Assembly (NCBI GenBank): GCA_003241385.1
Contig: QFPO01000008.1
Location: 124,001-188,000 of the forward strand
Direction: 5' to 3'
Length of the DNA: 64,000 nucleotides
Source: Rhodanobacter denitrificans
GTDB taxonomy: Bacteria > Pseudomonadota > Gammaproteobacteria > Xanthomonadales > Rhodanobacteraceae
Shown here: in pieces, positions 49,380 through 58,350 of the stretch
Numbering within the stretch: position 1 is the first letter of the stretch
How the letters are laid out: each line of letters opens with the position of its first letter
The notes under the pieces: generated by a model
Seen by the model: the letters and a program-made list of their open reading frames with translations, nothing else
Database searches by the model: none
What the model was told of the DNA's origin: nothing
Position numbers and translations under genes: made by a program

Positions 49380-50018
49380 ATGAAGCTGCCGAACAAACAG
49401 ACCTTACTGGGGCTGCTGCCCGACGCGCTCGCGCTGACCCGCGGCGACCGCAGCGAGCGCAGCGCGTATCTGACCTTCGACGACGGCCCCAACCCGACCT
49501 ACACGCCGCCGCTGCTGGATCTGCTGGCACGCTACGGCGCGCGCGCCAGCTTCTTCCTGATCGGCGACCAGGTCGAGCGCCATCCCGACATCGTCGAGCG
49601 GATCGTCGCCGAGGGCCATCTGATCGGCAATCATTCCTACGACCACCCGCATTTCGACCGGCTGCCGCTCGGCGACCAGATCGCCCAGGTCGAGCGCACC
49701 GACCGTCTGCTCGCGCGTTTCGACGGCCGGCCGCGGCACCGCTTCCGGACGCCGCGCGGCGTGGTCCCGCTGCGCCTGCTGGCGCGGTTCGCGCGCGAGC
49801 GCCGCGGCATCACGTACTGGTCCTACGACAGCCTCGACTACGACGACCACCCGGTCGACCGGCTCGCCGCCGCGCTCGAGCGCCACGGCCTGCGCAACGG
49901 CGAGATCGTGCTGATGCACGACGACAGCGCGCGCGCCGCCGGCATCCTCGAACGGCTGCTGCCGCAGTGGCGCGACCAGGGCATTGCGCTGCGCGCCCTG
50001 CCGGAGGAGCCTGCCTGA
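49380..50018 (+). CDS. Polysaccharide deacetylase (NodB/CE4), second copy
   Basis: A 212-residue protein, close to a bare CE4 domain. Motif 1 is TFDDGPNPTYTP, motif 2 is GNHSYDHPHF, motif 3 is RFRTPRG and the late His is in VLMHDD. All residues for metal binding and catalysis look intact. No signal peptide is evident, so it may act on a cytoplasmic or membrane-bound intermediate. It differs strongly in sequence and size from the CE4 protein at 42866. Confidence 0.92.
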   Translation: MKLPNKQTLLGLLPDALALTRGDRSERSAYLTFDDGPNPTYTPPLLDLLARYGARASFFLIGDQVERHPDIVERIVAEGHLIGNHSYDHPHFDRLPLGDQIAQVERTDRLLARFDGRPRHRFRTPRGVVPLRLLARFARERRGITYWSYDSLDYDDHPVDRLAAALERHGLRNGEIVLMHDDSARAAGILERLLPQWRDQGIALRALPEEPA

Positions 50019-50226
50019 ACGCCGGCTGTGCGACGCGAAAGCACGGCACGGCCATGGGAACCTCACAGGCCCGCCGCCCTCAGCGCACGGCCGGGGTGTG
50101 AATCATTGTTCCATCGGTCCGCGCCTCGTAGGCAGCGGGCCGTCCGACCTGGGAAAATCCACCGATGCCGACCGTCCCGCCGATCGCGTTCTCCGTCTCT
50201 CCCGTCCGCAGCCCGCGCGCGCCGCG

Positions 50227-51426
50227 ATGAACCTCGTCGTCGCGCTGCTGGTCGTCCTGATCGCCGGTCCGCTGCTGGCCGCCTTCGTCGTTCACCGCGT
50301 GCTGCGCTCGCGCAACATGCAGATCTGGATCGGCAGCTACCTGCGCCGCACGCCGCGTCCGCCGGTCGCCGGTCCCACCCATGTGATGTTCTGCTTCGTC
50401 GACCACTTCGAGCCGATGTGGAAGCAGGCCGATCTGGCGACCCAGCGCGCACGCGTGGACCGCTGGTGCCGCGACTACCGCGCGCTCGCCTCGCGCCATC
50501 GCGACGCCGACGGCCGGCCGCCGCAGCACGGGTTCTTCTATCCCGAGGAGGAATACCTCGAGGAGCATCTGGCCAAGATCGAGGCGCTGTGCGCCGACGG
50601 CTACGGTGAGATCGAGATCCATCTGCATCACGACGACGACACCGAGGACAACTTCCGCACGGTCATGCGGCGCTTCTGCGATCTGCTGCACGAGCGCCAC
50701 GGCGCGCTGTCGCGCCACCCCGAAACCGGCGAGCTGATGTTCGGCTTCATCCACGGCAACTGGAGCCTCGACAACTCGCGCCCGGACGGCCGCTGGTGCG
50801 GCCTGAACAACGAGCTGGTCCTGCTGCGCGAGCTCGGCTGCTACGCCGACTTCACGCTGCCCTCGGCACCGAGCGACACGCAGACGCGCACGATCAACTC
50901 GATCTACTACGCGACCGACGATCCGCATGCGCCCAAGTCGCACGACGACGGCGAGCCGGTCCGCGTCGGCGGCCGGCCGAGCGGCGATCTGATGATCGTG
51001 CAGGGTCCGCTCGGCCTGAACTGGCGCGATCGCCGCTTCGGCCTGATGCCGCGCATCGAGAACGCCGACGTGCGCGCGGGCGTGCCGCCGAGCGCCGAGC
51101 GCGTCGACGCCTGGGTGCGCACCGGCATCCACGTCGAGGGCCGGCCGGAGTGGGTGTTCGTCAAGGTGCATACGCACGGCACGCAGGAAGCCGACATCGA
51201 CACCCTGCTCGGCGCGGCCGCGGACGCGATGCATACGCATCTGGAGACCGCCTACAACGACGGCGAGCGCTACGTGCTGCATTACGTCAACGCGCGCGAG
51301 GTCTACAACATCATCAAGGCCGCCGAGGCCGGGCATCGCGGCGATCCGAACGACTTCCGCGACTTCATCCTGCCGCCGCCGCGCGCCTCCTGGGCCGGCA
51401 GCCGCCGCGCCGGAGCGGCGGCGTGA
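50227..51426 (+). CDS. Uncharacterised EPS-locus protein with N-terminal membrane anchor
   Basis: A 399-residue protein with one N-terminal membrane helix (about 3-24) and a large conserved domain. Notable conserved-looking blocks are FCFVDHFEPMW, GFFYPEEEYLEEHL, EIEIHLHHDDDTEDNF, GFIHGNWSLDNSRPDGR, INSIYYATDDP and VKVHTHGTQ. The many paired His/Asp positions suggest a metal-dependent deacetylase-like or glycosidase-like barrel. I know this sequence type from EPS clusters, but no function is established. It overlaps the next glycosyltransferase gene by 4 bp. Confidence 0.75.
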   Translation: MNLVVALLVVLIAGPLLAAFVVHRVLRSRNMQIWIGSYLRRTPRPPVAGPTHVMFCFVDHFEPMWKQADLATQRARVDRWCRDYRALASRHRDADGRPPQHGFFYPEEEYLEEHLAKIEALCADGYGEIEIHLHHDDDTEDNFRTVMRRFCDLLHERHGALSRHPETGELMFGFIHGNWSLDNSRPDGRWCGLNNELVLLRELGCYADFTLPSAPSDTQTRTINSIYYATDDPHAPKSHDDGEPVRVGGRPSGDLMIVQGPLGLNWRDRRFGLMPRIENADVRAGVPPSAERVDAWVRTGIHVEGRPEWVFVKVHTHGTQEADIDTLLGAAADAMHTHLETAYNDGERYVLHYVNAREVYNIIKAAEAGHRGDPNDFRDFILPPPRASWAGSRRAGAAA

Positions 51427-52247
51427 GCGATACGACCGCAGCCGGCCGCGCCGGCGACGGCGATTCCGGTCCGGCCGGTGCCGGCGAATTCGGTACCGCC
51501 GTGGTCAGCGTCATCATGCCGGTCTACAACGCCGAGTCGACGCTGCAGCGCTCGATCGACTCGGTGCTCGGCCAGACCCATCGCGCGCTCGAACTGATCG
51601 CGGTCGACGACGGCTCGTCGGACGGCTCGGCCGCGCTGATCGAGGCGCAGAGGCAGCACGATGCGCGGGTGCGGCTGATTCGGCAGGCCAATGCCGGCGT
51701 CGCCGCCGCGCGCAATGCCGGCATCGCCGCGGCGACCGGCAGCCACGTCGCATTCCTCGACAGCGACGACTGGTGGCATCCGCGCAAGCTCGAGCTGCAG
51801 CTCGCGCAGATGCAACGGCAAAGCGCGCAGGTCGCCTACTGCAGCTATCTGCGCGTGGCCGAGTCGGGCCGCACGCTGTCGCGCGTCGATCCGCCGGCCG
51901 AGCTCGGTTACCGCGACCTGCTGCGCAGCAACTACATCGGCCATCTGACCGGCATCTACGATCGTCGCATCGGCGACGCGCCGTTCCTGAAGATCGGCCA
52001 CGAGGATTACGCGTTCTGGCTCGATCGCCTGCGCCGCGCCGGCCGCGCCGTGCGCGCCGACCACGACGAGCCGCTGGCCTACTACCTGGTACGCGCCGGC
52101 TCGCTGTCGTCGAACAAGCTGCACGCGGCGCGCTGGCAATGGCGGATCTATCGCGACGTCGAGCGGCTGAGCCTGCCGCAGGCCACCGCCTGCATGGCGA
52201 GCTACGTCGTCCAGGCGCTGCTCAAGCGCCGATCGGGGGCTGCATGA
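51423..52247 (+). CDS. Glycosyltransferase family 2
   Basis: A 274-residue GT-A enzyme with a 25-residue disordered Gly/Ala-rich head. The nucleotide-sugar site is VSVIMPVYNAESTLQRSIDS, split here, followed by DDGSSDGS and the DxD-type motif FLDSDDWWHP. EDYAFWLDRL holds the ED general-base motif. GTG is the start, overlapping the previous stop (GTGA). A second GT2 gene follows with a 4-bp overlap. Confidence 0.92.
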   Translation: MSDTTAAGRAGDGDSGPAGAGEFGTAVVSVIMPVYNAESTLQRSIDSVLGQTHRALELIAVDDGSSDGSAALIEAQRQHDARVRLIRQANAGVAAARNAGIAAATGSHVAFLDSDDWWHPRKLELQLAQMQRQSAQVAYCSYLRVAESGRTLSRVDPPAELGYRDLLRSNYIGHLTGIYDRRIGDAPFLKIGHEDYAFWLDRLRRAGRAVRADHDEPLAYYLVRAGSLSSNKLHAARWQWRIYRDVERLSLPQATACMASYVVQALLKRRSGAA

Positions 52248-53155
52248 GCGCGACCGCGGCGGCCGACGCATACGCCTATACGGTGATCATTCCGGCCTAC
52301 AAAGCCGCCGGCACGCTCGGCACCGCGCTGGACAGCGTGTTCGCGCAGCAACGCCCGCCCGCCGCGGTGATCGTGATCGACGACGGCTCGCCGGACGGCG
52401 AGGCGATCGCCGCGGTCGTCGCCGGTTACGGCGGGCGCGTCACGCTGATCAGGCAGCGCAACCAGGGACCGGCCGCCGCGCGCAATCACGGCGTGCGCAC
52501 GGCGGCGACGCCGTGGATCGCGTTCCTCGACGCCGACGATTCGTGGCTGCCCGAGAAGATGGCGCGCCAGCTCGCCCTGGCCGGCGAGGACCGCGTCGGC
52601 CTGATCCACGGCCAGGCGCGCGACGAGCGCGAGCCGCTGCCGGCCATGCTGGACCTGGACCGGCTGTGGACGCGCAACCGCATCTGCACGTCGATGGTCG
52701 TCGTGCGCAAGGCCGCCTTCGACGCGGCCGGCGGCTTCGACGAGGACCCGGCCCTGATCGGTGCGGAGGACTACAACCTCTGGCTGCGCCTGGCCGCCGC
52801 CGGCTGGGGCGTGCGCGCGGCGCAGGGACGGATCGGCAACTACACGCCGGCCGCCGGCAGCATCACCAGCCAGATCGAGCGCTGTGCGGCCGCCGAGATC
52901 CACAACGCGCGCAAGCTCGGCGAGGCGCTCGGCTTCGAGCCGGCACGCATCGAGGCCAAGGTACTGGCGATCCGCACCGACTTCGGCCGTCACCTGCTGC
53001 ATGCGCGCGATCTGCCGGCCGCGCGCCGGATGCTGTGGGCGCCGCTGCGGCGCCGGCCGCGACCGGCCGTCGTGCAGCTGTGGTGCGCGACCTTCGTGCC
53101 ACCGGCCCTGCTCGACCTGCGCCGCAAGCTGCGCTCGCGCCGATCGGCCCGCTGA
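52244..53155 (+). CDS. Glycosyltransferase family 2, second in tandem
   Basis: A 303-residue GT-A enzyme. VIIPAYKAAGTLGTALDS, DDGSPDGE, FLDADDSWLPEKM and GAEDYNLWLRL give the complete GT2 motif set. It shares the general pattern with the gene before it but is clearly diverged, so the two probably add different sugars. It is the last gene of the plus-strand run before the lyase gene and its long upstream region. Confidence 0.92.
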   Translation: MSATAAADAYAYTVIIPAYKAAGTLGTALDSVFAQQRPPAAVIVIDDGSPDGEAIAAVVAGYGGRVTLIRQRNQGPAAARNHGVRTAATPWIAFLDADDSWLPEKMARQLALAGEDRVGLIHGQARDEREPLPAMLDLDRLWTRNRICTSMVVVRKAAFDAAGGFDEDPALIGAEDYNLWLRLAAAGWGVRAAQGRIGNYTPAAGSITSQIERCAAAEIHNARKLGEALGFEPARIEAKVLAIRTDFGRHLLHARDLPAARRMLWAPLRRRPRPAVVQLWCATFVPPALLDLRRKLRSRRSAR

Positions 53156-53419
53156 CGAACCGGTCGGGCGAACGCCTGCGTCGCGATGAGGTCTCGACAG
53201 CGGCGCTGATGACCAGCGCGGCTCGGCGCTCGCGCCTCATGCCGCCTGTTCCCCTCTTCCCGTTCTTCCCATTTTCCGTTTTTCCGTCGACGGACGGCCT
53301 CGATCGCTTCGTCCGCCGCTGATCGCCGGGCATCGGTCCGGCGTCATCTCGCGAGGCCGCCGCCGACCCGCATCGCTGCGGCGAGTTGCCGCGGAGCGGT
53401 CGCGGCGGTCAAAATTTTT

Positions 53420-53435
53420 AGTGATGGTCATCACA
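53420..53435 (+). promoter_or_regulatory. CRP/Clp-like operator (one mismatch)
   Basis: AGTGA-TGGTCA-TCACA matches TGTGA-N6-TCACA in nine of ten positions. The inner 14 bases GTGATGGTCATCAC form a perfect palindrome. It lies about 190 bp upstream of the lyase start. Confidence 0.6.
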
Positions 53436-53497
53436 AATATCGAAGAAGCCCTCGATGTTCTGATGACTTGCTCACAATCGCCGCACGGCCGCACGGT

Positions 53498-53522
53498 AAC
53501 GTGGGTTTCGTCGTAACCCGTT
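53498..53522 (+). promoter_or_regulatory. Inverted repeat AACG-GGGTT / AACCCGTT
   Basis: AACG(T)GGGTT, a 7-base loop TCGTCGT, then AACCCGTT: a stem of nine pairs with one bulged base. It lies about 100 bp upstream of the lyase start and may be an operator or an RNA hairpin. Confidence 0.4.
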
Positions 53523-53625
53523 GCAGTGCAGGACCGTTTTCCCCTGATCGGCAGTGTGCGACCGGCCTTCGGACCGGACGCAGCGGGTTCGGCGCGCCCC
53601 CACCAGTCGAGAGGACGATCCATCC

Positions 53626-55338
53626 ATGGCACCGCGCAATTCGTACCGTCGCGCCCTCGCAGCGCTGGCCGTCGTGTTGAGCCCGCTCGTGGCCGCTGCC
53701 CAAGGCATCACCATCGATCTGTCCTACGTCGACACCGCTTCGTCGGCGTACACGCGCTTCAAGAACTACGTCGACGCCGCCGTCAACGGCAATCCCGCTT
53801 ACGGCTTCAGCGCGACCGACGCGGTCTACATGCACCGCCTGACCGGCCAGCCGCAGTACTGCAATCTCGCCGTGCAGATGAGCCAGGCCCAGGTCGACGC
53901 CGCCAACACCGCGATCGGCGGAGGGCAGCGCCCGGCCATCGCCGGCGACTCGTATCTGCAGGCCGGTCCGATGCTGATGGACCTGGCGATCACCTGGGAC
54001 TGGTGCCGCAGCTTCGTCAGCGACGGCCAGCGCGCGCAGTGGGGCGCCTACGCCGAACAGACCGTCTGGAACATCTGGAATCCGAGCCAGGCGCAGTGGG
54101 GCGGCCGTCCGTTCGCCTGGTCCGGCTGGGGCACCAACGACCCCGCCAACAACTACTTCTACAGCTTCCTGCAGGCCACGATGTACTGGGCGCTGGCCAG
54201 CGACAGCACGACCTGGAAGGCCTGGGTCCAGAACAACAAGCTGCCGACGCTCGAAGCCTACTTCGCGAACCTGCCCGGCGGCGGCAGCCAGGAAGGCACC
54301 GGTTACGGCCTGTCGCACCGCACGGTGTTCGCACTGTACCGGCTGTGGCGCGACTCGACCGGCACCGACCCGGCCAATGCGAACAGCCACCTGTCCGACA
54401 CGGTCGCCTACTGGACCCATGCCACGGTGCCGACGCGCGACCGCTATGCGCCGATCGGCGACCAGGCGCGCACCTCGCAGCCGGAGCTCTACGACTACCA
54501 CCGCCAGCTGATGCTCGAGGCGCGCAGCAGCACCGCCAATGCCGAGATGCGCAATCTCGCCTCGTGGTGGCTCAACGGCATCTCGGTCCAGCAGATGATC
54601 AACAGCTTCAACTACCGCCACGACCTGCTGCGGCCCGGCAGCAGCACGGCGACGCCGTCCAATCTGATCTACCACGCCACCGGCGTCGGCCAGATGTTCG
54701 CGCGGACCGGCTGGGATACCGGCGCGATGTGGATGTCGTTCGTCGCCGGCCCGTACGTGCAGAGTCATGCGCACCAGGACCAGGGCGCGTTCACGCTCTA
54801 CGAGAACGGCTGGCTCGCGGTGACCGAGAACATCTGGACGACCAGCGGTATCCAGCAGGGCACCGACGTGCACAACGTGCTGCGCTTCGTGCGCAACGGC
54901 ACCACGATCGGCCAGCGCGAGCCGACGACCTCGCACATGACGGTCACGCCGACCGGCGGCGCCGGCGCGTTCACCGCCAGCGCCGACCTCACGCCGGCCT
55001 ACGGCGGCAACGCGGCGATCCAGTCCTGGCAGCGCAGCATCGAGTTCGGTGGCCGCCGCCTGCTGGTGCAGGACAGCTACCAGGTCAGCGCCGACACGCA
55101 GGCGATCTTCCAGGTCAACGTGCCGGTGCAGCCGGTCGTCAACGGCCGCAGCGTGACCGCCGGCCGACTCAGGATCAACGTGCTGCAGCCGGCCGACGCG
55201 ACGATCAGCGCGGTCGACTGGCGCAGCGTCGGCAGCGACTTCCGCTCCGGCTGGCGCATCGACGTGCGCGGCAGCGGCGGCACCTATGTCGTCGAGCTCA
55301 AGACCAGCGAAGACCTGTTCAAGAACGGCTTCGACTGA
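53626..55338 (+). CDS. Heparinase II/III-like polysaccharide lyase, exported, NGFD tail
   Basis: A 570-residue protein with a signal peptide (about 1-25). An (alpha/alpha) toroid domain (about 30-340) shows NNYFYSFLQATMYWALA and GGGSQEGTGYG. The beta-sandwich that follows contains SHAHQDQGAFTLYENG with H381 and H383, the heparinase II/III motif. Such enzymes break uronate-containing polymers by beta-elimination. The last residues are LFKNGFD, resembling the tail of the beta-helix protein at 25540. A homologous gene lies in inverted orientation 211 bp downstream. Confidence 0.82.
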   Translation: MAPRNSYRRALAALAVVLSPLVAAAQGITIDLSYVDTASSAYTRFKNYVDAAVNGNPAYGFSATDAVYMHRLTGQPQYCNLAVQMSQAQVDAANTAIGGGQRPAIAGDSYLQAGPMLMDLAITWDWCRSFVSDGQRAQWGAYAEQTVWNIWNPSQAQWGGRPFAWSGWGTNDPANNYFYSFLQATMYWALASDSTTWKAWVQNNKLPTLEAYFANLPGGGSQEGTGYGLSHRTVFALYRLWRDSTGTDPANANSHLSDTVAYWTHATVPTRDRYAPIGDQARTSQPELYDYHRQLMLEARSSTANAEMRNLASWWLNGISVQQMINSFNYRHDLLRPGSSTATPSNLIYHATGVGQMFARTGWDTGAMWMSFVAGPYVQSHAHQDQGAFTLYENGWLAVTENIWTTSGIQQGTDVHNVLRFVRNGTTIGQREPTTSHMTVTPTGGAGAFTASADLTPAYGGNAAIQSWQRSIEFGGRRLLVQDSYQVSADTQAIFQVNVPVQPVVNGRSVTAGRLRINVLQPADATISAVDWRSVGSDFRSGWRIDVRGSGGTYVVELKTSEDLFKNGFD

Positions 55339-55345
55339 ACCGCTC

Positions 55346-55373
55346 GCGCGGCGGTCGACGCGATGCGCCGCGC
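55346..55373. terminator. Hairpin between the two convergent lyase genes
   Basis: GCGCGGCG and CGCCGCGC form an 8-bp perfect stem with a 12-base loop, followed by GTCCTTG. It starts 7 bp after the first lyase stop. It may terminate transcription, but there is no proper T-run. Confidence 0.35.
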
Positions 55374-55549
55374 GTCCTTGCGCTGCACCGCGTCGCAGTC
55401 GGCGGCGCAGCCCGGCGTGATCGCGCGGCGTGCCGACGCACGAAATGCCGGCGTGACGCGCCACGCGCTTCCTGACCTGACGTTCTGATGGAAAGTCGAC
55501 GATCCGCGCAGTGACTGGGCGGACGCCGCCGCATGCCCGACCGAACTGC

Positions 55550-57277
55550 TCAGCGGCCGGGGTCGATCTCGACGCGGAACTCGCCGCTCTCGCCGGCTTC
55601 GGCCCCGACGTCGATGCGCCAGCCCGAGCGGAACTCGCCGGCGTCCGTGCTGCGCCAGTCGTGCACGCCCAGGCGCGCCGATTCGGGAGACAGCACGCGC
55701 AGCCGCAGCGCGCCGGCCCGCGCCTCACGGCCGTCGACGACGGGCTGCTGCGGTACGTCGAGCTGGAACACCGCACGCGTGCCGGCGGCCACCGCGTAGC
55801 GGTCGACGATCTGCAGCCGGCCGTCCTCGGCGAAGCGCAGCTCGCGCGTCCAGCTCCGCACCGCGCTGCCGCTACCGTAGGCGGGACTGAGGTCGGCCTT
55901 GACGGTCAGCGCACCATCGGCCGCGCGATCGGCCGTCATCGTCGAGGTCGTGCCCTCGCGCTGCGGCAGCACCGCGCCGTCGCGCTCGAAGCGCAGCACG
56001 TTGTGCACCTCGGTGCCCTGCTGGATGCCGCTGCGCGTCCAGATGTTCTCGGTGACCGCGAGCCAGCCGCCGCGGTACAGCATGAAGCCGCCCTGGTCCT
56101 GATGCGCGTGGCTCTCGCTGTACGGCCCGGCCGTGAACGCGAGCCAGGTCGCGTCGCGGTCCCAGCCGGTCCGCGCGAACAGACGGCCGGTGCCGGTCGC
56201 GAGGTAGTCGCGCTCGGCCGGCGCATGGCCGCCGCTGCCGGCCGGCAGCAGGTCGTAGCGCGCATTGAAGCCGTGCGTCATGCGCTGCAGCGGAATCTTC
56301 GACAGCCACCAGGTCGCCAGATCGCGCACGGCCGCATCGCGCGTCAGCGCGCGCGCCTCGAGCATCAGCCGCCGCTGGTAGTCGTAGATCTCCGGCTGCG
56401 AGACGCGCGCCTGGTCGCCGAGCGGCGCGAACTGCGTGAAGTCCGGCACCGTCGCATGCACCCAGAAGCGGATCGTGTCGTCAAGATGGCCGTTGGCGGC
56501 GGCCAGATCCTCGCCGGTCGAATCGCGCCAGAGCCGGTACAGCGCGAACAGGCGCATCTGCGCGGTGCCGTAGCCGGTGCCCTCGCGGCTGCCGCCGCCC
56601 GGCAGCGCCGCGACGTACGCGGTCAGCGCCGGCAGCAGCCGCTCGCGTAGCCGCGCCAGCCAGGCCGCATCGTCGGCGGCCAGCGCCCAGCTCATCGTCG
56701 CCTCGAGAAAGCTGTAGTAGTAGTTGTTGCCGGGATTGTCGGTGCCCCAGCCGGACCACGGAGTCGCGCGATCGCCCCAGCGCGCCGCCGGCGGATTCCA
56801 GATGTTGGCCAGCGTGCGCTCGGCATAGGCGCGCCAGCGCGTGCGTTGCGCCGGGTCGGTGAATGCCGCGCAGACGTCGTAGCCGAGCGCGAGCGCGCCG
56901 ATCATCGGGCCGGCCTCCAGATACGAGTCGCCGGCGACCGCCGGACGTTCGCCGGCCGCGATCGCGGTGTCGGCGGCCGTGACCTGACGGTCGATCTCGC
57001 CGACCGCGAACTCGCAGTAGTGCTTCTTCCCGCTGATCCGGTACAGCAGCACTGCATCGGCCGGCGAGAAGCCGTAGCCGGGCCGGCCGGCGACGGCGGC
57101 GTCGACCCAGTCGCGGAAGCGACGGTACGCGGCCGAGCCGGTGTCGACGTAGTCCAGGTCGAGCTTGATCGCGGCCTGCGCCGACGGCGGCGATGCCACG
57201 AGCGCCAGCAGCACCGCCAGCGCGGCGGCGATCGCACACGCGCTGCGGCGGCCGCCGGCGCGCCTGCGCTCAGCCAT
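55550..57277 (-). CDS. Heparinase II/III-like polysaccharide lyase, second copy
   Basis: A 575-residue paralogue of the lyase at 53626, facing it. Shared blocks include NNYYYSFLEATMSWALA, GGGSREGTGYG, SHAHQDQGGFMLY and IWTRSGIQQGTEVHNVLRF. By eye about half of all positions agree. The N-terminus has RRR plus a long hydrophobic stretch ending SAQAA, a signal peptide. It lacks the GFD/GFE tail and ends in RVEIDPGR. Its start overlaps the galE stop by 8 bp, so it belongs to the minus-strand export operon rather than having its own promoter. Confidence 0.82.
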   Translation of the reverse strand: MAERRRAGGRRSACAIAAALAVLLALVASPPSAQAAIKLDLDYVDTGSAAYRRFRDWVDAAVAGRPGYGFSPADAVLLYRISGKKHYCEFAVGEIDRQVTAADTAIAAGERPAVAGDSYLEAGPMIGALALGYDVCAAFTDPAQRTRWRAYAERTLANIWNPPAARWGDRATPWSGWGTDNPGNNYYYSFLEATMSWALAADDAAWLARLRERLLPALTAYVAALPGGGSREGTGYGTAQMRLFALYRLWRDSTGEDLAAANGHLDDTIRFWVHATVPDFTQFAPLGDQARVSQPEIYDYQRRLMLEARALTRDAAVRDLATWWLSKIPLQRMTHGFNARYDLLPAGSGGHAPAERDYLATGTGRLFARTGWDRDATWLAFTAGPYSESHAHQDQGGFMLYRGGWLAVTENIWTRSGIQQGTEVHNVLRFERDGAVLPQREGTTSTMTADRAADGALTVKADLSPAYGSGSAVRSWTRELRFAEDGRLQIVDRYAVAAGTRAVFQLDVPQQPVVDGREARAGALRLRVLSPESARLGVHDWRSTDAGEFRSGWRIDVGAEAGESGEFRVEIDPGR

Positions 57278-58250
57278 AGCGCGGTGCGCGTTCCCAGGCC
57301 AGCGCGCTGCGCACGATCGCGTCGAGATCGTCGTAGCGCGGCTGCCAGCCGAGCAGGCGCTTGAGCGCCTCGCTGCGCGCGATCAGCACCGGCGGATCAC
57401 CGGCGCGGCGCGGCTGGTCGACGACCGCGAGCCGGTGCCCGGCCGCGCGTTCGACCGCCTCGATCACCTCGCGCACGCTGTAGCCGTGGCCGTAGCCGCA
57501 GTTGAGCGTGACCGAGTCGCCGCCGGCGCGCAGATGGTCCAGCGCGCGGACGTGCGCGTCGGCCAGATCCTCGACGTGGATGTAGTCGCGGATGCAGGTG
57601 CCGTCCGGCGTCGCGTAGTCGGTGCCGAACACCGCCAGCTGCACGCGCTTGCCGAGCGCCTGCTCGCAGGCGACCTTGATCAGCAGCGTCGCCTTCGGCG
57701 TCGACTGGCCGACCCGACCGAGCGGATCACAGCCGGCGACGTTGAAGTAGCGCAGGATCACGTGACGCAGCGGTGTCGCCGCACTGAGGTCGCGCAGCAT
57801 CGTCTCGCTCATCAGCTTCGAGCTGCCGTACGGATTGATCGGCCGTGTCGCGGTGTCCTCGTCGGCCTCGCCCGAGGCCGGCATGCCGTAGACCGCCGCG
57901 GTCGACGAGAACACGAAGTGGCGCACCCCGGCGGCCTGGCAGCAGGCCAGCAGATTGCGCGTCGCGCAGGTGTTGTTGCCGTAGTACTTGAGCGGATCGG
58001 CCACCGACTCGGGCACGACCGTATGCGCGGCGAAATGCATCACGGTGTCGATCGCGTGCTCGGCCAGCAGCGCGGCGACGAGGTCGCGGTCGCCGACGTC
58101 GCCGTGCACGAACGCGGCGCCGGTCACCGCCTCGCGAAAGCCGCTGACCAGGTTGTCGAGCACGACGACGCGCTCGCCGCGCGCGACCAGCTGCTGCACG
58201 ACGTGGCTGCCGATGTAGCCGGCGCCGCCGGTGACCAGGATTGCACTCAT
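57270..58250 (-). CDS. galE: UDP-glucose 4-epimerase
   Basis: A 326-residue extended SDR. GGAGYIGSH is the NAD motif near the start, SSTAAVYG the catalytic Ser/Thr segment, and the Tyr/Lys pair is YGSSK. It interconverts UDP-glucose and UDP-galactose (and possibly the GlcNAc forms), supplying the polymer with galactose-type residues. It overlaps the lyase gene downstream and lies 100 bp after the beta-barrel gene. Confidence 0.93.
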   Translation of the reverse strand: MSAILVTGGAGYIGSHVVQQLVARGERVVVLDNLVSGFREAVTGAAFVHGDVGDRDLVAALLAEHAIDTVMHFAAHTVVPESVADPLKYYGNNTCATRNLLACCQAAGVRHFVFSSTAAVYGMPASGEADEDTATRPINPYGSSKLMSETMLRDLSAATPLRHVILRYFNVAGCDPLGRVGQSTPKATLLIKVACEQALGKRVQLAVFGTDYATPDGTCIRDYIHVEDLADAHVRALDHLRAGGDSVTLNCGYGHGYSVREVIEAVERAAGHRLAVVDQPRRAGDPPVLIARSEALKRLLGWQPRYDDLDAIVRSALAWERAPRYG

Positions 58251-58350
58251 GCCCTACTCCCAATGGATCGTCGGCGCCGCAACGGAATCGCGCCGCGGAC
58301 GCCTGATGTTCCGGCCGGTCCGCGGGGCCGGTCGCTCGATGTGCCCCGGC

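Larger units (their letters stand above)
53156..53625. other. Long regulatory intergenic region upstream of lyase gene
   Basis: About 470 bp with no gene. The section 53405-53475 is unusually A/T-rich for this genome and contains the CRP/Clp-like site. An inverted repeat follows at 53498-53522. Together they look like the control region of the lyase gene at 53626. Confidence 0.6.

Noticed and set aside
50097..50111. Third CRP/Clp site at the TGTGA near 50097
   Set aside because: The distal half-site is GTTCC rather than TCACA, so only one half matches. A weak TTGTTC-N17-TAGGCA promoter possibility there was also left out.
53461..53477. Tandem CRP/Clp half-sites at TGATGACTTGCTCACA
   Set aside because: Only the TCACA half fits at six-base spacing; too weak to call beside the good site at 53420.
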